Below are positions 27,430 to 34,474 of a DNA stretch of 64,000 nt, in pieces. A program made the position numbers and the translations under genes. The stretch is from CAIJXB01 sp964455905 (GTDB taxonomy: Bacteria; Chlamydiota; Chlamydiia; Chlamydiales; Rhabdochlamydiaceae). The stretch's first letter is position 1. Every line of letters starts with the position of its first letter. A model generated the notes under the pieces. The model was not told the origin of the DNA, did no database searches, and worked only from the letters and a program-made list of their open reading frames with translations. The stretch spans positions 62,001 to 126,000 of the forward strand of contig CAYVYN010000002.1 in NCBI GenBank assembly GCA_964455905.1, read 5' to 3'.

Positions 27430-27828
27430 TAGAACGATTTAGTTTAGTTGCTGATTTTATAGAAAAAAGACTAGATTTCATGAAATCATCTGATGTCGCT
27501 ATGGGTTCTTTTATTCTATGGAATAAGATTTCAATGGATACTATGCTCTAAGCAAGCTCAGGTAAAAGAAGAAAATTTCAACTTAGGATATGTGACTCTT
27601 AAACAGAATATGATAAAATCTGCAAAAAATATACTCAGTAATAGCGGAACAACAGAGGAACACTTGGGAGTCTATACAACAGCCTTTACAGAGAAGGGTG
27701 TGCAGAATTTGGTTGTTGGTTGCGGAGCCCATATTTTGCATCTAGCAAAAATTCCAACAAAAACAGATGACGTCGGCAATATCGATGTGATAGGGGTTAT
27801 TTTTCGAAAAAATTCTGTGGTGTAGTGA
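27430..27828 (+). pseudogene. Frameshifted gene remnant of unknown function
   Basis: Two adjoining reading frames both look coding: the first reads VERFSLVADFIEKRLDFMK... and ends ISMDTML at a stop near 27552; the second continues as SKQAQVKEENFNLGYVTLKQ and runs to KNSVV at 27825. Joined by one frameshift they would give about 130 residues. No family recognised. A start codon with ribosome site is not visible. It overlaps the end of the integrase stub on the opposite strand. Confidence 0.45.
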
Positions 27829-27910
27829 GTGTCACATGGTCTTTTAAACAGATTTCTGCTTGGCAGCGAATTCCACCTTCTTTGAGTCCTCTTGATCGAA
27901 TTGATTCCAT
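27797..27910 (-). pseudogene. N-terminal stub of a tyrosine integrase (element 3)
   Basis: A 37-codon minus-strand ORF with a good AAAGGA site 7 bases before its ATG. It reads MESIRSRGLKEGG, then CQAEICLKDHVTLTTP, the typical arm-binding start of phage-type integrases; compare MASIKERKDKDGK..FYVQIRLKGH in the intact integrase at 37413-38471. The rest of the gene is gone. It lies about 250 bases from the att copy at 28163, the same place as the other two integrases relative to theirs. Confidence 0.6.
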
Positions 27911-28208
27911 TATAATTCCTTTTTGGCCGCATAGTAGATATGCAATCCAATGGATAGTAGTATTCTAGTGATTGACTTTCAGTTGCTTACGAGAGAGTGT
28001 TAAAGGTAATGCCGTAATATATACGGAATCGACACTCCAAAACGAATTTCATCTAAATTTTTCTTGATGAGATTCTAGCTTTGGGTGATTTAAGGGAATT
28101 GTGTACTCCGGCAAAAGTACGGCATCTTGAAGTGAGGTTTTTGAAAACCCTGCTCAAAATATCTCCGGGTGCAAGATTTGAACTTGCGACCAATGGATTA
28201 ACAGTCCA
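27890..28208. repeat. Element-end direct repeat, copy 1 (with att core)
   Basis: This stretch and 29205-29519 are copies of one sequence; similarity is highest over the last 200 bases, which include a nested hairpin (27995-28037) and the tRNA-Asn 3' end. It represents the integrase-side end of an integrated element. Confidence 0.75.
28163..28208 (-). repeat. Attachment-site copy: 3' half of tRNA-Asn
   Basis: 46 bases matching tRNA-Asn positions 38771-38816 with one mismatch, covering the discriminator base to the anticodon region. The rest of the tRNA is absent. Typical att scar of a tyrosine integrase. Confidence 0.85.
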
Positions 28209-28374
28209 GCATAAGCACACATTTTACAACAGTCTGCGGTTCATAGAAATAAGAGAATTAAAAGAGTTAAGCGAGAGTGGGTTGTTATAATTTGTGGTGA
28301 GTTTTTGCTGATTTTTAGAAGAAAGTGCACCATTAGTGCACCGCGTATTTAAGGTTCTTTTAGAAGAAATAGGG

Positions 28375-28740
28375 TTATTTTGGATTATCCTCAAAAAAAT
28401 CTTTTTGTAGCATAAAAGCAATGTTATTGCTCGGATTTTCATAGGATTTTTTGTAGGATCTGTAGGCAGATTCACAATTATTATCATATATTTTCTTGAA
28501 CATTTGATCGGTTTTTTCAGGGAATGCGGGTTGAGCCCATCTTATATAGGCTTCCAAGGAACGGCATCGGTTTTTTTTATACTCTTCAAAAGATATGGGG
28601 TCATCTCTCATGGTTTCCTCAATAATTGCTTTTGAAAAATCGTTAACTCTTCTTTCTATGACCGTTGAGTGATGGGGCGGGACTTTGAGTGTTTGAATGG
28701 AAAGTCCTAGTATTCTCGCTGATTGCATTATAGCTAACAT
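28375..28740 (-). CDS. Hypothetical protein in the smallest tRNA-Asn interval
   Basis: 121 residues, start supported by an AGGATTAGG stretch just before the ATG. The N-terminal 18 residues are mildly hydrophobic (MLAIMQSARILGLSIQTL), the rest is charged and helical with many aromatic residues (FEEYKKNRC, SAYRSYKKSYENP). No family recognised. It is the only intact gene between the att copies at 28163 and 29474. Confidence 0.5.
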   Translation of the reverse strand: MLAIMQSARILGLSIQTLKVPPHHSTVIERRVNDFSKAIIEETMRDDPISFEEYKKNRCRSLEAYIRWAQPAFPEKTDQMFKKIYDNNCESAYRSYKKSYENPSNNIAFMLQKDFFEDNPK

Positions 28741-28969
28741 ACCTAATCCTACGTTTAAGACTATGTATACAGCAAATGGTTGATATTTGCAATCCGACTG
28801 TCTTTGTCTAAAGGTAAGAATTATATTATTTTGTTTTTTTATCGAAGTAATTTTTCGCTAGAGATTTTTTTGACAGGAGATTGCTTCATGCATATGAAAA
28901 ATAGGAATTAAAGGTGCTTTTGGTGCGGATATTTAAAGGTAGAGGGCCCTAATTCTTCAGTCTATCAAC

Positions 28970-29227
28970 GAAGATGACCCTCTTTAGCCTGGGGGACATT
29001 ATTTTCTTTAAGATAGCGCTCTACTGCTTCTTTAAAAATCTGGTTTTTGTTTTCAGTATAGAGCTGTTGTCTTTCTGCGCTGATATCGGCTTAAACTTTT
29101 TGAATCCAATTTTTTGCGTCTGTTTTTCGATCAAACGTAGCGGTGAGGATTCGGGTGACCTTTGAGACGAACTTATGCTTGATAACTATTCCACTTCTAT
29201 AAGAGGTCTTGTGCGAATAGATCACAT
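28970..29227 (-). pseudogene. Broken tyrosine integrase, N-terminal part (element 2)
   Basis: Read on the minus strand from the ATG at 29227, fragments in shifting frames match the start of an integrase: SIRTRPL, then VRLKGHPNPHRY, then TFDRKTDAKNWIQKV, stop, then QLYTENKNQIFKEAVERYL. The intact integrase has IRLKGHKPQ, TRVTDAKKWIQDTEA and SEMIDRYVK in the same order. Two stops and at least one frameshift; the catalytic domain is missing. Confidence 0.7.
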
Positions 29228-29519
29228 AGAAACTCTTTTTTTAACCGTGCAGTGGATATAGAATCCAATGGTCGATACCACTTTTGCACTTAATTTTTAG
29301 TTATTTATCAAGGAGTGTTAACAGTGATGCCGTAATATTGACGGAATCGGCACTCCAAAACGAATTTCACCAAATTGATGAGAGTCTTGTTTTGGGTGAT
29401 TTAAGGGGATTGTGTACTCAGGTAAAAGTAGGGAATTTTGAAGAGGGGTTTTTAAAAACCCCGCTCAAAATATCTCCGGGTGCAAGATTCGAACTTGCGA
29501 CCAATGGATTAACAGTCAA
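29205..29519. repeat. Element-end direct repeat, copy 2 (with att core)
   Basis: Second copy of 27890-28208. It includes the upstream end of the broken integrase, a nested hairpin at 29312-29356, an 18-bp perfect palindrome of GGGGTTTTT/AAAAACCCC (29445-29462) and the att core. Confidence 0.75.
29474..29517 (-). repeat. Attachment-site copy: 3' half of tRNA-Asn (distal att of the intact element)
   Basis: 44 bases identical to 38771-38814, i.e. the tRNA-Asn from discriminator base to anticodon loop. Identity stops abruptly at both sides, as expected for the core of a tyrosine-integrase crossover. With the tRNA it brackets a 9.3-kb element. Confidence 0.9.
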
Positions 29520-29704
29520 TAGCACTCCAACAATTCACGACTGAGCGCAAATGATAACAACAATAGGATTAAAAGTTTAGAGTTTTTTGTCTTTTGCAAG
29601 AAGTTGTCACTAATCGTGGGCTCTTGTGAGTAAGTGGGGAAATTTTGGGGAAAATTTGAGAGGGGGCTCAAATAATGTAAATGGTTTGGTTAAAGGGGCG
29701 AGAT

Positions 29705-29938
29705 TTAATCTGGCATAAGATCTTTAGGAGAGCATTTCAATGCTTTAGCAAGGATGATAATATTTTCTAGTGCAATATTTCGTTCTCCTCTTTCTACAGA
29801 CCCTACATACGTGGGGTGCAGGTTTGCTTTTTCGGCGAGCTCTTCCTGGGTAAAATTTAAACTATGCCTTTTTTCTCGAATACTCTTGCCAAATTCAACT
29901 CGAGCTAGTGTTTTTTTTCTATTATGTGAACTACCCAC
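29705..29938 (-). CDS. XRE-family helix-turn-helix regulator
   Basis: 77 residues. Residues 17-70 are a Cro/C1-type helix-turn-helix: FGKSIREKRHSLNFTQEELAEKA, LHPTYVGSVERGERNIALENIIILAKAL, SPKDLM. Starts with GTG. No extra domain, so a small dimeric repressor or activator. It is the first gene inside the 9.3-kb element and diverges from the ankyrin-repeat gene; direct repeats in the space between them may be its operators. Confidence 0.9.
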   Translation of the reverse strand: MGSSHNRKKTLARVEFGKSIREKRHSLNFTQEELAEKANLHPTYVGSVERGERNIALENIIILAKALKCSPKDLMPD

Positions 29939-30000
29939 CTCATACCTATGCTTAAGTAAAAGCTCTAGGCTAAATCTCTTAGAGCTCTTATTCCACAGAC

Positions 30001-30030
30001 TATGAGTACTAAATAATGATTATGAGTACG
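30001..30030. promoter_or_regulatory. Possible XRE operator: two direct repeats
   Basis: TATGAGTAC occurs at 30001-30009 and 30021-30029, exactly 20 bases apart (two helical turns), beside a 7-bp inverted repeat AGCTCTA/TAGAGCT at 29961-29986. The site lies between the divergent regulator and ankyrin genes. Confidence 0.45.
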
Positions 30031-30200
30031 TTTTTATTAGTTGTATATATATAATAAACGCAAATTAATCTGCTTTTATAATTGTGTGTATTAAATGAAA
30101 TTTATTTCATTTTTGTGTGTGAAGCTTTTGCTGCAATCGAGTTTTGGTGCGGATTTATGATTTATAAGTAAACAAAAAATAGACAAAGAGGAGAAATTCC

Positions 30201-31739
30201 ATGAATTCAATTTCACTGAAAATACCGGATTATTTTCATAGAGAATATTCTAACGATATTAATCATAAAGTAGAAGATTCAACAGTTCTAAAACAATGCA
30301 AAAGAATGACTCTTATTGCGCTGCCGTTTATCAGCTTATATAAGCCAGCAGGTATGGCCATTTCTCTTGGAATGGGCAGCTGTAGAGCTTTATCTGACGC
30401 AGTCAATTTGTATGGGGTTACTCAAGTAGGAACGCAACAGGAAATATTAGATCAGCTTTTACAAACAGCTGTAAGCATTACTTCTATCGTATGCACAATC
30501 CTTATTCAGCCTCTTGGAATGTTTGTTACTACAGGACAAGATCTTACTATTGAAGCATTTGCTTTGGTTAACCATGTGCAAAAAGGGGAGTATGGGCAAG
30601 CCATCGAAAGCGTCGCTAAGATTGTTAATAACACTTTGTATTTGTGTATGTTTGTTGGTGGAGGGGTAGAATTGTCTATAGCTTCTTTAGCCATGCAAGT
30701 ATTAATCGGACTTTATCAGTCTAGAAAAGAGCTTTTAAATGAAAACTACCCTGAGGCAATCGGCCACTTAGCGATGGCTATGATCAGAGGAAATCAAATG
30801 CTAGGCCAAGTTCACACACTACAACTTAAATGGGAAGCAGATGCTAATCTAGAAGAACAAAAGATAGTTAACCTTAAAAAAATGAGTTCTACGATAGAAG
30901 AGTTGCAGAAGGAGTTGGCAGAAGAGGCAGTAAAACTTGAGACTTTGCAGCAAGACACGACGGCTAGGTCAGATTACAACTCTGAATTATTGGAGTTTCA
31001 AAAGATTCAGTTGATTGAGCTTGAGAAAAAATTGCTAGATGCACAGCACTTACAGAAAATCCTAGTTTCATATGGAAATAACACTGAAAACCTTCCAGCT
31101 TTTCATTATGCCATTAAAAGAGGAGATAAAGAAGCTGTTGAGTTGATGCTTAAGTATGGAGTTAGCGTAGAATCTATTGCAAGTGGTTTTGACAAATCTT
31201 ACCATAGTATATCTGGAATTACTGCTCTACATCAAGCAGCCCTGTCTGGACAACCAGAAATAGTTGATCTTTTGTTGCAAAATGGTGCTGATATCAATGC
31301 TAGATCATTCGATATTGGTCCTAGTCTTTCCCTTGGGGTCATTCACTATGCAGCTAAATCTGGGAATGCAGAAGTGATTAACCGTCTAGTTAAGGGTGGT
31401 GTTAATATCGATATGAGTTCTATCAATGATCCATATGAAGCCAACACAGCCTTGCACATAGCTGCTGAGCTTGGAAGCTTTGATGTCATTGCAGCTTTAG
31501 TTAATGGTGGGGCTGATGTTAATAAAGGGAGAGTTCCTAGACAATATAGTAGTTGGTTAATGGATCGCCACGGAAGCCCTTTGGACAAGGCTGTAAGCAC
31601 CCTTAAATACTCAGATAATCCTAAAAACCTAGATCTCATTAAGTTTCTTGTAGAGAACGGGGCTCAACGAAGGTATCAGCGTTATGATCATATGCTGTGC
31701 CCTATTATAAAGGAATATTTGGAAAGCGTCGGTAGGTAA
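30201..31739 (+). CDS. Ankyrin-repeat protein with hydrophobic N-terminal half (candidate effector)
   Basis: 512 residues. About residues 35-185 contain several hydrophobic stretches (for example SITSIVCTILIQPLGMFVT and LCMFVGGGVELSIASLAMQVLIG), about 210-290 is a glutamate/leucine-rich coiled coil, and residues 294-512 hold about five ankyrin repeats (ITALHQAALSGQPEIVDLLL, NTALHIAAELGSFDVIAALV, with GADIN and GADVN turns). Ankyrin repeats bind proteins and are common in secreted effectors of intracellular bacteria. Ribosome site GAGGAG 8 bases before ATG. It is cargo of the integrated element. Secretion is not shown by the sequence. Confidence 0.85.
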   Translation: MNSISLKIPDYFHREYSNDINHKVEDSTVLKQCKRMTLIALPFISLYKPAGMAISLGMGSCRALSDAVNLYGVTQVGTQQEILDQLLQTAVSITSIVCTILIQPLGMFVTTGQDLTIEAFALVNHVQKGEYGQAIESVAKIVNNTLYLCMFVGGGVELSIASLAMQVLIGLYQSRKELLNENYPEAIGHLAMAMIRGNQMLGQVHTLQLKWEADANLEEQKIVNLKKMSSTIEELQKELAEEAVKLETLQQDTTARSDYNSELLEFQKIQLIELEKKLLDAQHLQKILVSYGNNTENLPAFHYAIKRGDKEAVELMLKYGVSVESIASGFDKSYHSISGITALHQAALSGQPEIVDLLLQNGADINARSFDIGPSLSLGVIHYAAKSGNAEVINRLVKGGVNIDMSSINDPYEANTALHIAAELGSFDVIAALVNGGADVNKGRVPRQYSSWLMDRHGSPLDKAVSTLKYSDNPKNLDLIKFLVENGAQRRYQRYDHMLCPIIKEYLESVGR

Positions 31740-31861
31740 TAGTAAATTATCAGATCGGCTAGTGTTTAGGACATTTCCTTATTTGTTTTAATGTTTTGCC
31801 ATGAATTGTTTATCGATTTACTAAAAGAAAAAATAAATAAATAAATCAAAGCGATGGATAT

Positions 31862-32086
31862 ATGAAAGACACAGGATTATTTATAATTAAAGCAGTTGTT
31901 GTTTTTGTGTTTTCATTGATTTTAGTTAAAAATATTAATATCAAACACGAACACGATATTAAAATGGAAGAAAATAGTGTCAATTTAAATTTTGGAGCGA
32001 AATATGGATCTCCTATTAAAGTGGATATAGACTTGGGAACAAAGCCGTATTCTCCACTTAAAATAGAACACAGAAACGGATATTAA
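31862..32086 (+). CDS. Small membrane-anchored protein
   Basis: 74 residues: one hydrophobic segment (LFIIKAVVVFVFSLILV, residues 6-22) followed by a polar, beta-like tail (NLNFGAKYGSPIKVDIDLG). No family recognised and only a weak ribosome site. Composition and a clean single membrane segment argue that it is real. Confidence 0.45.
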   Translation: MKDTGLFIIKAVVVFVFSLILVKNINIKHEHDIKMEENSVNLNFGAKYGSPIKVDIDLGTKPYSPLKIEHRNGY

Positions 32087-32179
32087 AAAATAAGTATCAT
32101 TTTTCCGGCGCCTACAAAATGAACGCTAGTTGAAGTGTCTAAGAAATAATAAGGAGATACTAAGATACAGGGAGCCGCT

Positions 32180-32854
32180 CTAGTGTTTTTTTTTAGAGCG
32201 GTTCAATTGTTTTTTATTGCGAGGTTTTTGAAGAAAGTTTCTTCCCCATGCTTCCGCAGCAGACAATGCATCCCCATGTTTTTTCAAAATACAGTCTACT
32301 TCCCAAATGCTTTTTGATCTAAAAAAATCTGCTACATCACCTCTTTCTTCTGTGTCAAATAATTCATTAAGTAACCTTTGAAAGCTCTTTTCCCTCATCC
32401 ATTTTGGCTTTATGCTTTGCTCTTTTCCAATCCTGTCTTTTAGTTTTTTTTCTTTTCGATAGAGCCTGTCTCTTAAAGTCATATTCTGACTCCAATAACA
32501 GAGAGATAGGCATTTACGGCATTCTAAGGAGTTTCCAAGTAAATATAAGGTGGAGACGCGTTTTTGACAGCTGGGGCAGTGACCAAAATAGCGGAAGCCT
32601 CCGTAATTGCAAGGAAGAGCAGAGAGGTCGATTTTTTCAATGGGTAGCAGGCTCTGGTCTGCATGTTCAAATTTGATACAAGACTCACTCAAAGAAATGG
32701 TAACTTTGCCAGCGAGCATAGAATAAGACCCTGGGCTCTTCTTAATAGTTTTGACTAATTTAGGAATATTAAGTCCAGGTAAGCAAGTTATTGGTAACTT
32801 AACACCCCTTCTTGCTCTGCCATATAATGATCTGCCTCTTCCCATTCCGCTCAT
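32180..32854 (-). CDS. Zinc-ribbon protein of a mobile-element-associated family
   Basis: 224 residues. Core: NYGGFRYFGHCPSCQKRVSTLYLLG, then ECRKCLSLCYWSQ and the downstream KPKWMREKSFQRLL. Two CxxC pairs form one zinc ribbon. I recall the same layout (NYGGKR.WF.CP.CGRRV..LY, CR.C..L.Y.SQ..., KP..M...TF..L) from a widespread family of unknown function on plasmids and integrative elements. The N-terminus (MSGMGRGRSLYGRARRG) and C-terminus are very basic, suggesting nucleic-acid binding. Last gene of the minus-strand replication module. Confidence 0.7.
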   Translation of the reverse strand: MSGMGRGRSLYGRARRGVKLPITCLPGLNIPKLVKTIKKSPGSYSMLAGKVTISLSESCIKFEHADQSLLPIEKIDLSALPCNYGGFRYFGHCPSCQKRVSTLYLLGNSLECRKCLSLCYWSQNMTLRDRLYRKEKKLKDRIGKEQSIKPKWMREKSFQRLLNELFDTEERGDVADFFRSKSIWEVDCILKKHGDALSAAEAWGRNFLQKPRNKKQLNRSKKKH

Positions 32855-32880
32855 ATCTCTGAATTATCCGAAATAATTAG

Positions 32881-32910
32881 GTTAACCTTGAATTTTCCAC
32901 CTAGGTTAAC
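32881..32910. repeat. Inverted repeat upstream of the zinc-ribbon gene
   Basis: GTTAACCT / AGGTTAAC (32881-32888 with 32903-32910), 30-60 bases before the zinc-ribbon gene on the minus strand. On the plus strand it is followed by GGGG and a T-run; it could be an operator or a terminator facing the other way. Confidence 0.4.
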
Positions 32911-32967
32911 GGGGTTTTTTTGTTTTTTAGTCTAAATTTTTGTTGTTGGGTTTGCTTCTTTCTAAAG

Positions 32968-32999
32968 CCAGGAGTCAAGCATTTCATGCTGACTCTTGG
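32968..32999. repeat. Hairpin in the putative origin region
   Basis: A 13-bp stem with a single bulged base (32968-32981 with 32987-32999), built on CCA.GAGTC / GACTCTTGG, between the zinc-ribbon gene and the iteron-like repeats. Confidence 0.45.
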
Positions 33000-33050
33000 T
33001 GGTAATTATTTACTTAATTACTTAATAGCCTGTTTTTTATAGGGAAAATA

Positions 33051-33116
33051 CTAAACTAAAACCCTAAAACCACTAAACTAAAACCCTAAAAATGCTAAAC
33101 TAAAAGCCTAGATGTT
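33051..33116. repeat. Three 22-bp iteron-like direct repeats (putative replication origin)
   Basis: Units at 33051-33072, 33073-33094 and 33095-33116 each begin CTAAACTAAAA followed by CCCTAAAA (third copy GCCTAGAT). Period is exactly 22 bp, two helical turns, as in plasmid iterons. They lie directly behind the putative initiator gene and beside AT-rich DNA (33005-33050), the arrangement of an iteron origin. Confidence 0.6.
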
Positions 33117-34474
33117 TACCTTATGCGAAGGCGTACGGTATCTTGGATTTTGAATGGGTAGTCTTTTAATATACCTTCTTCGTAAAGTCGTTTGAGTTTG
33201 TTTGTGAGTTGTTTGTTTGCAACTGATTTGTTCGATGCATTTGTCTTTTGTAGTCCAGATAATTTCATTAAATGCTCTCTATCTAGTGTGATAAAATTAT
33301 GACCTTGCCTTTGTCCTTTTCTTATTTGAATCCATTCTGCTAGAAATACATCATCGGCGTGTAGATCTAAAGTTTTATTTTTTATTGCAGCTCCAACGTG
33401 ATAGATCTTTTCATCTTGAGGTTCAGGCTCGAATGGACGAAGAGATATAGTTATTTGCTCTGGATATTTTTCCTTTGAAGTTTTACGAGTTTCCTCTGTA
33501 ATTTGAATGAGGGGGATTTTATAAGAGATGATTTTAGCTTTTGTCTTTTGAGATTTTTTTAACGGTTTTGAAAAAATAAAACAAGTTTGTTCTATGCTTT
33601 TTACGTGTTCATAAAATTCCACCTTATCGCTAATAGAGAAGTAACTTTTTCTATTAGGATAAGTCGTGTACATAAGTTCTGTTAGACTACAGGAATAAGA
33701 GAATTTTCTTTTTTTATTCCCCAAGAACCAGCAGGCAAGCCAAATTTTTTGCCATATTCCTGTTTGATTCATTACCATAGTGTTAAATAGTTTTCTGGCT
33801 TCGTCCTCGCTAGTTGCTTGAAATCTATATTCAAATCTAATTGAATTTCCTGAGGAGTCTTTTTGTTCTGACTGAGCTATGTATTTTGTGCCGTTTAGAT
33901 GAGATAGTTGAATTTCTTCAATTAAATGTGGGAGATAATAAACTCGATCTAATATAAATCGTTCGACTCCAAACTCATCAGTGGAACTGATGTTTTTGAA
34001 AAGGAGTGATGGAAGTGATTTTTTTTCTGCAAGGATGTTTTCAATTGTTTGGGCTATTAAATCCGCTGTAATCACTTGAGGAAGATGGGAAGCTTGATCA
34101 GAGTGAAGTAGGGTGGATTTAAGCGTTGCTTGCTCTTTTGGGGAAAGCTTTTCGATGGGGGAGGTCACTTCTTTCCATTTTGGCACATCAATAGAAGGGA
34201 TCATTAAGTCTACTTCATCCACAACATTCATTTTTTCCATTTTATTTAGAGTGCTTATTATTGCTCCAGAGTCTTTTACCTCTAAAACAAATTGTTTGTC
34301 TAGATTGTCCAAATCAAGCGACATACAGTATTTGTCATGATTTTCTGGAGTAGGACATGGAATTTCCTCCCCATTTTCAATTTTGAAATAGTTGGTCTCA
34401 ACTATCTGATGATTGGTAAATGTGAACTGTGCAACAAGTGCTGTTTCAATATTGTACGATTTTACAATTAGCAT
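33116..34474 (-). CDS. Putative replication initiator / element protein
   Basis: 452 residues, no signal or membrane segment. I do not recognise the family by sequence. The C-terminal 70 residues (FITLDREHLMKLSGLQKT... QLTNKLKRLYEEGILKDYPFKI) look like a winged helix: helix-turn-helix followed by a beta wing. The middle region has repeated aromatic and basic strands. Its start overlaps the end of the helicase gene by 7 bases, and three 22-bp direct repeats begin at its stop codon. Position between a replicative helicase and iteron-like repeats makes an initiator role likely, but this is an inference. Confidence 0.5.
   Translation of the reverse strand: MLIVKSYNIETALVAQFTFTNHQIVETNYFKIENGEEIPCPTPENHDKYCMSLDLDNLDKQFVLEVKDSGAIISTLNKMEKMNVVDEVDLMIPSIDVPKWKEVTSPIEKLSPKEQATLKSTLLHSDQASHLPQVITADLIAQTIENILAEKKSLPSLLFKNISSTDEFGVERFILDRVYYLPHLIEEIQLSHLNGTKYIAQSEQKDSSGNSIRFEYRFQATSEDEARKLFNTMVMNQTGIWQKIWLACWFLGNKKRKFSYSCSLTELMYTTYPNRKSYFSISDKVEFYEHVKSIEQTCFIFSKPLKKSQKTKAKIISYKIPLIQITEETRKTSKEKYPEQITISLRPFEPEPQDEKIYHVGAAIKNKTLDLHADDVFLAEWIQIRKGQRQGHNFITLDREHLMKLSGLQKTNASNKSVANKQLTNKLKRLYEEGILKDYPFKIQDTVRLRIR

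Noticed and set aside
27672..27950. 92-codon minus-strand ORF
   Set aside because: Overlaps the better-supported integrase stub in another frame; no ribosome site of its own.
28974..29165. 63-codon plus-strand ORF
   Set aside because: It is the antisense of the broken integrase; the same antisense pattern is seen opposite the intact integrase.
33051..33116. CRISPR array
   Set aside because: Direct repeats are contiguous with a 22-bp period and no unique spacers; iteron-like instead.
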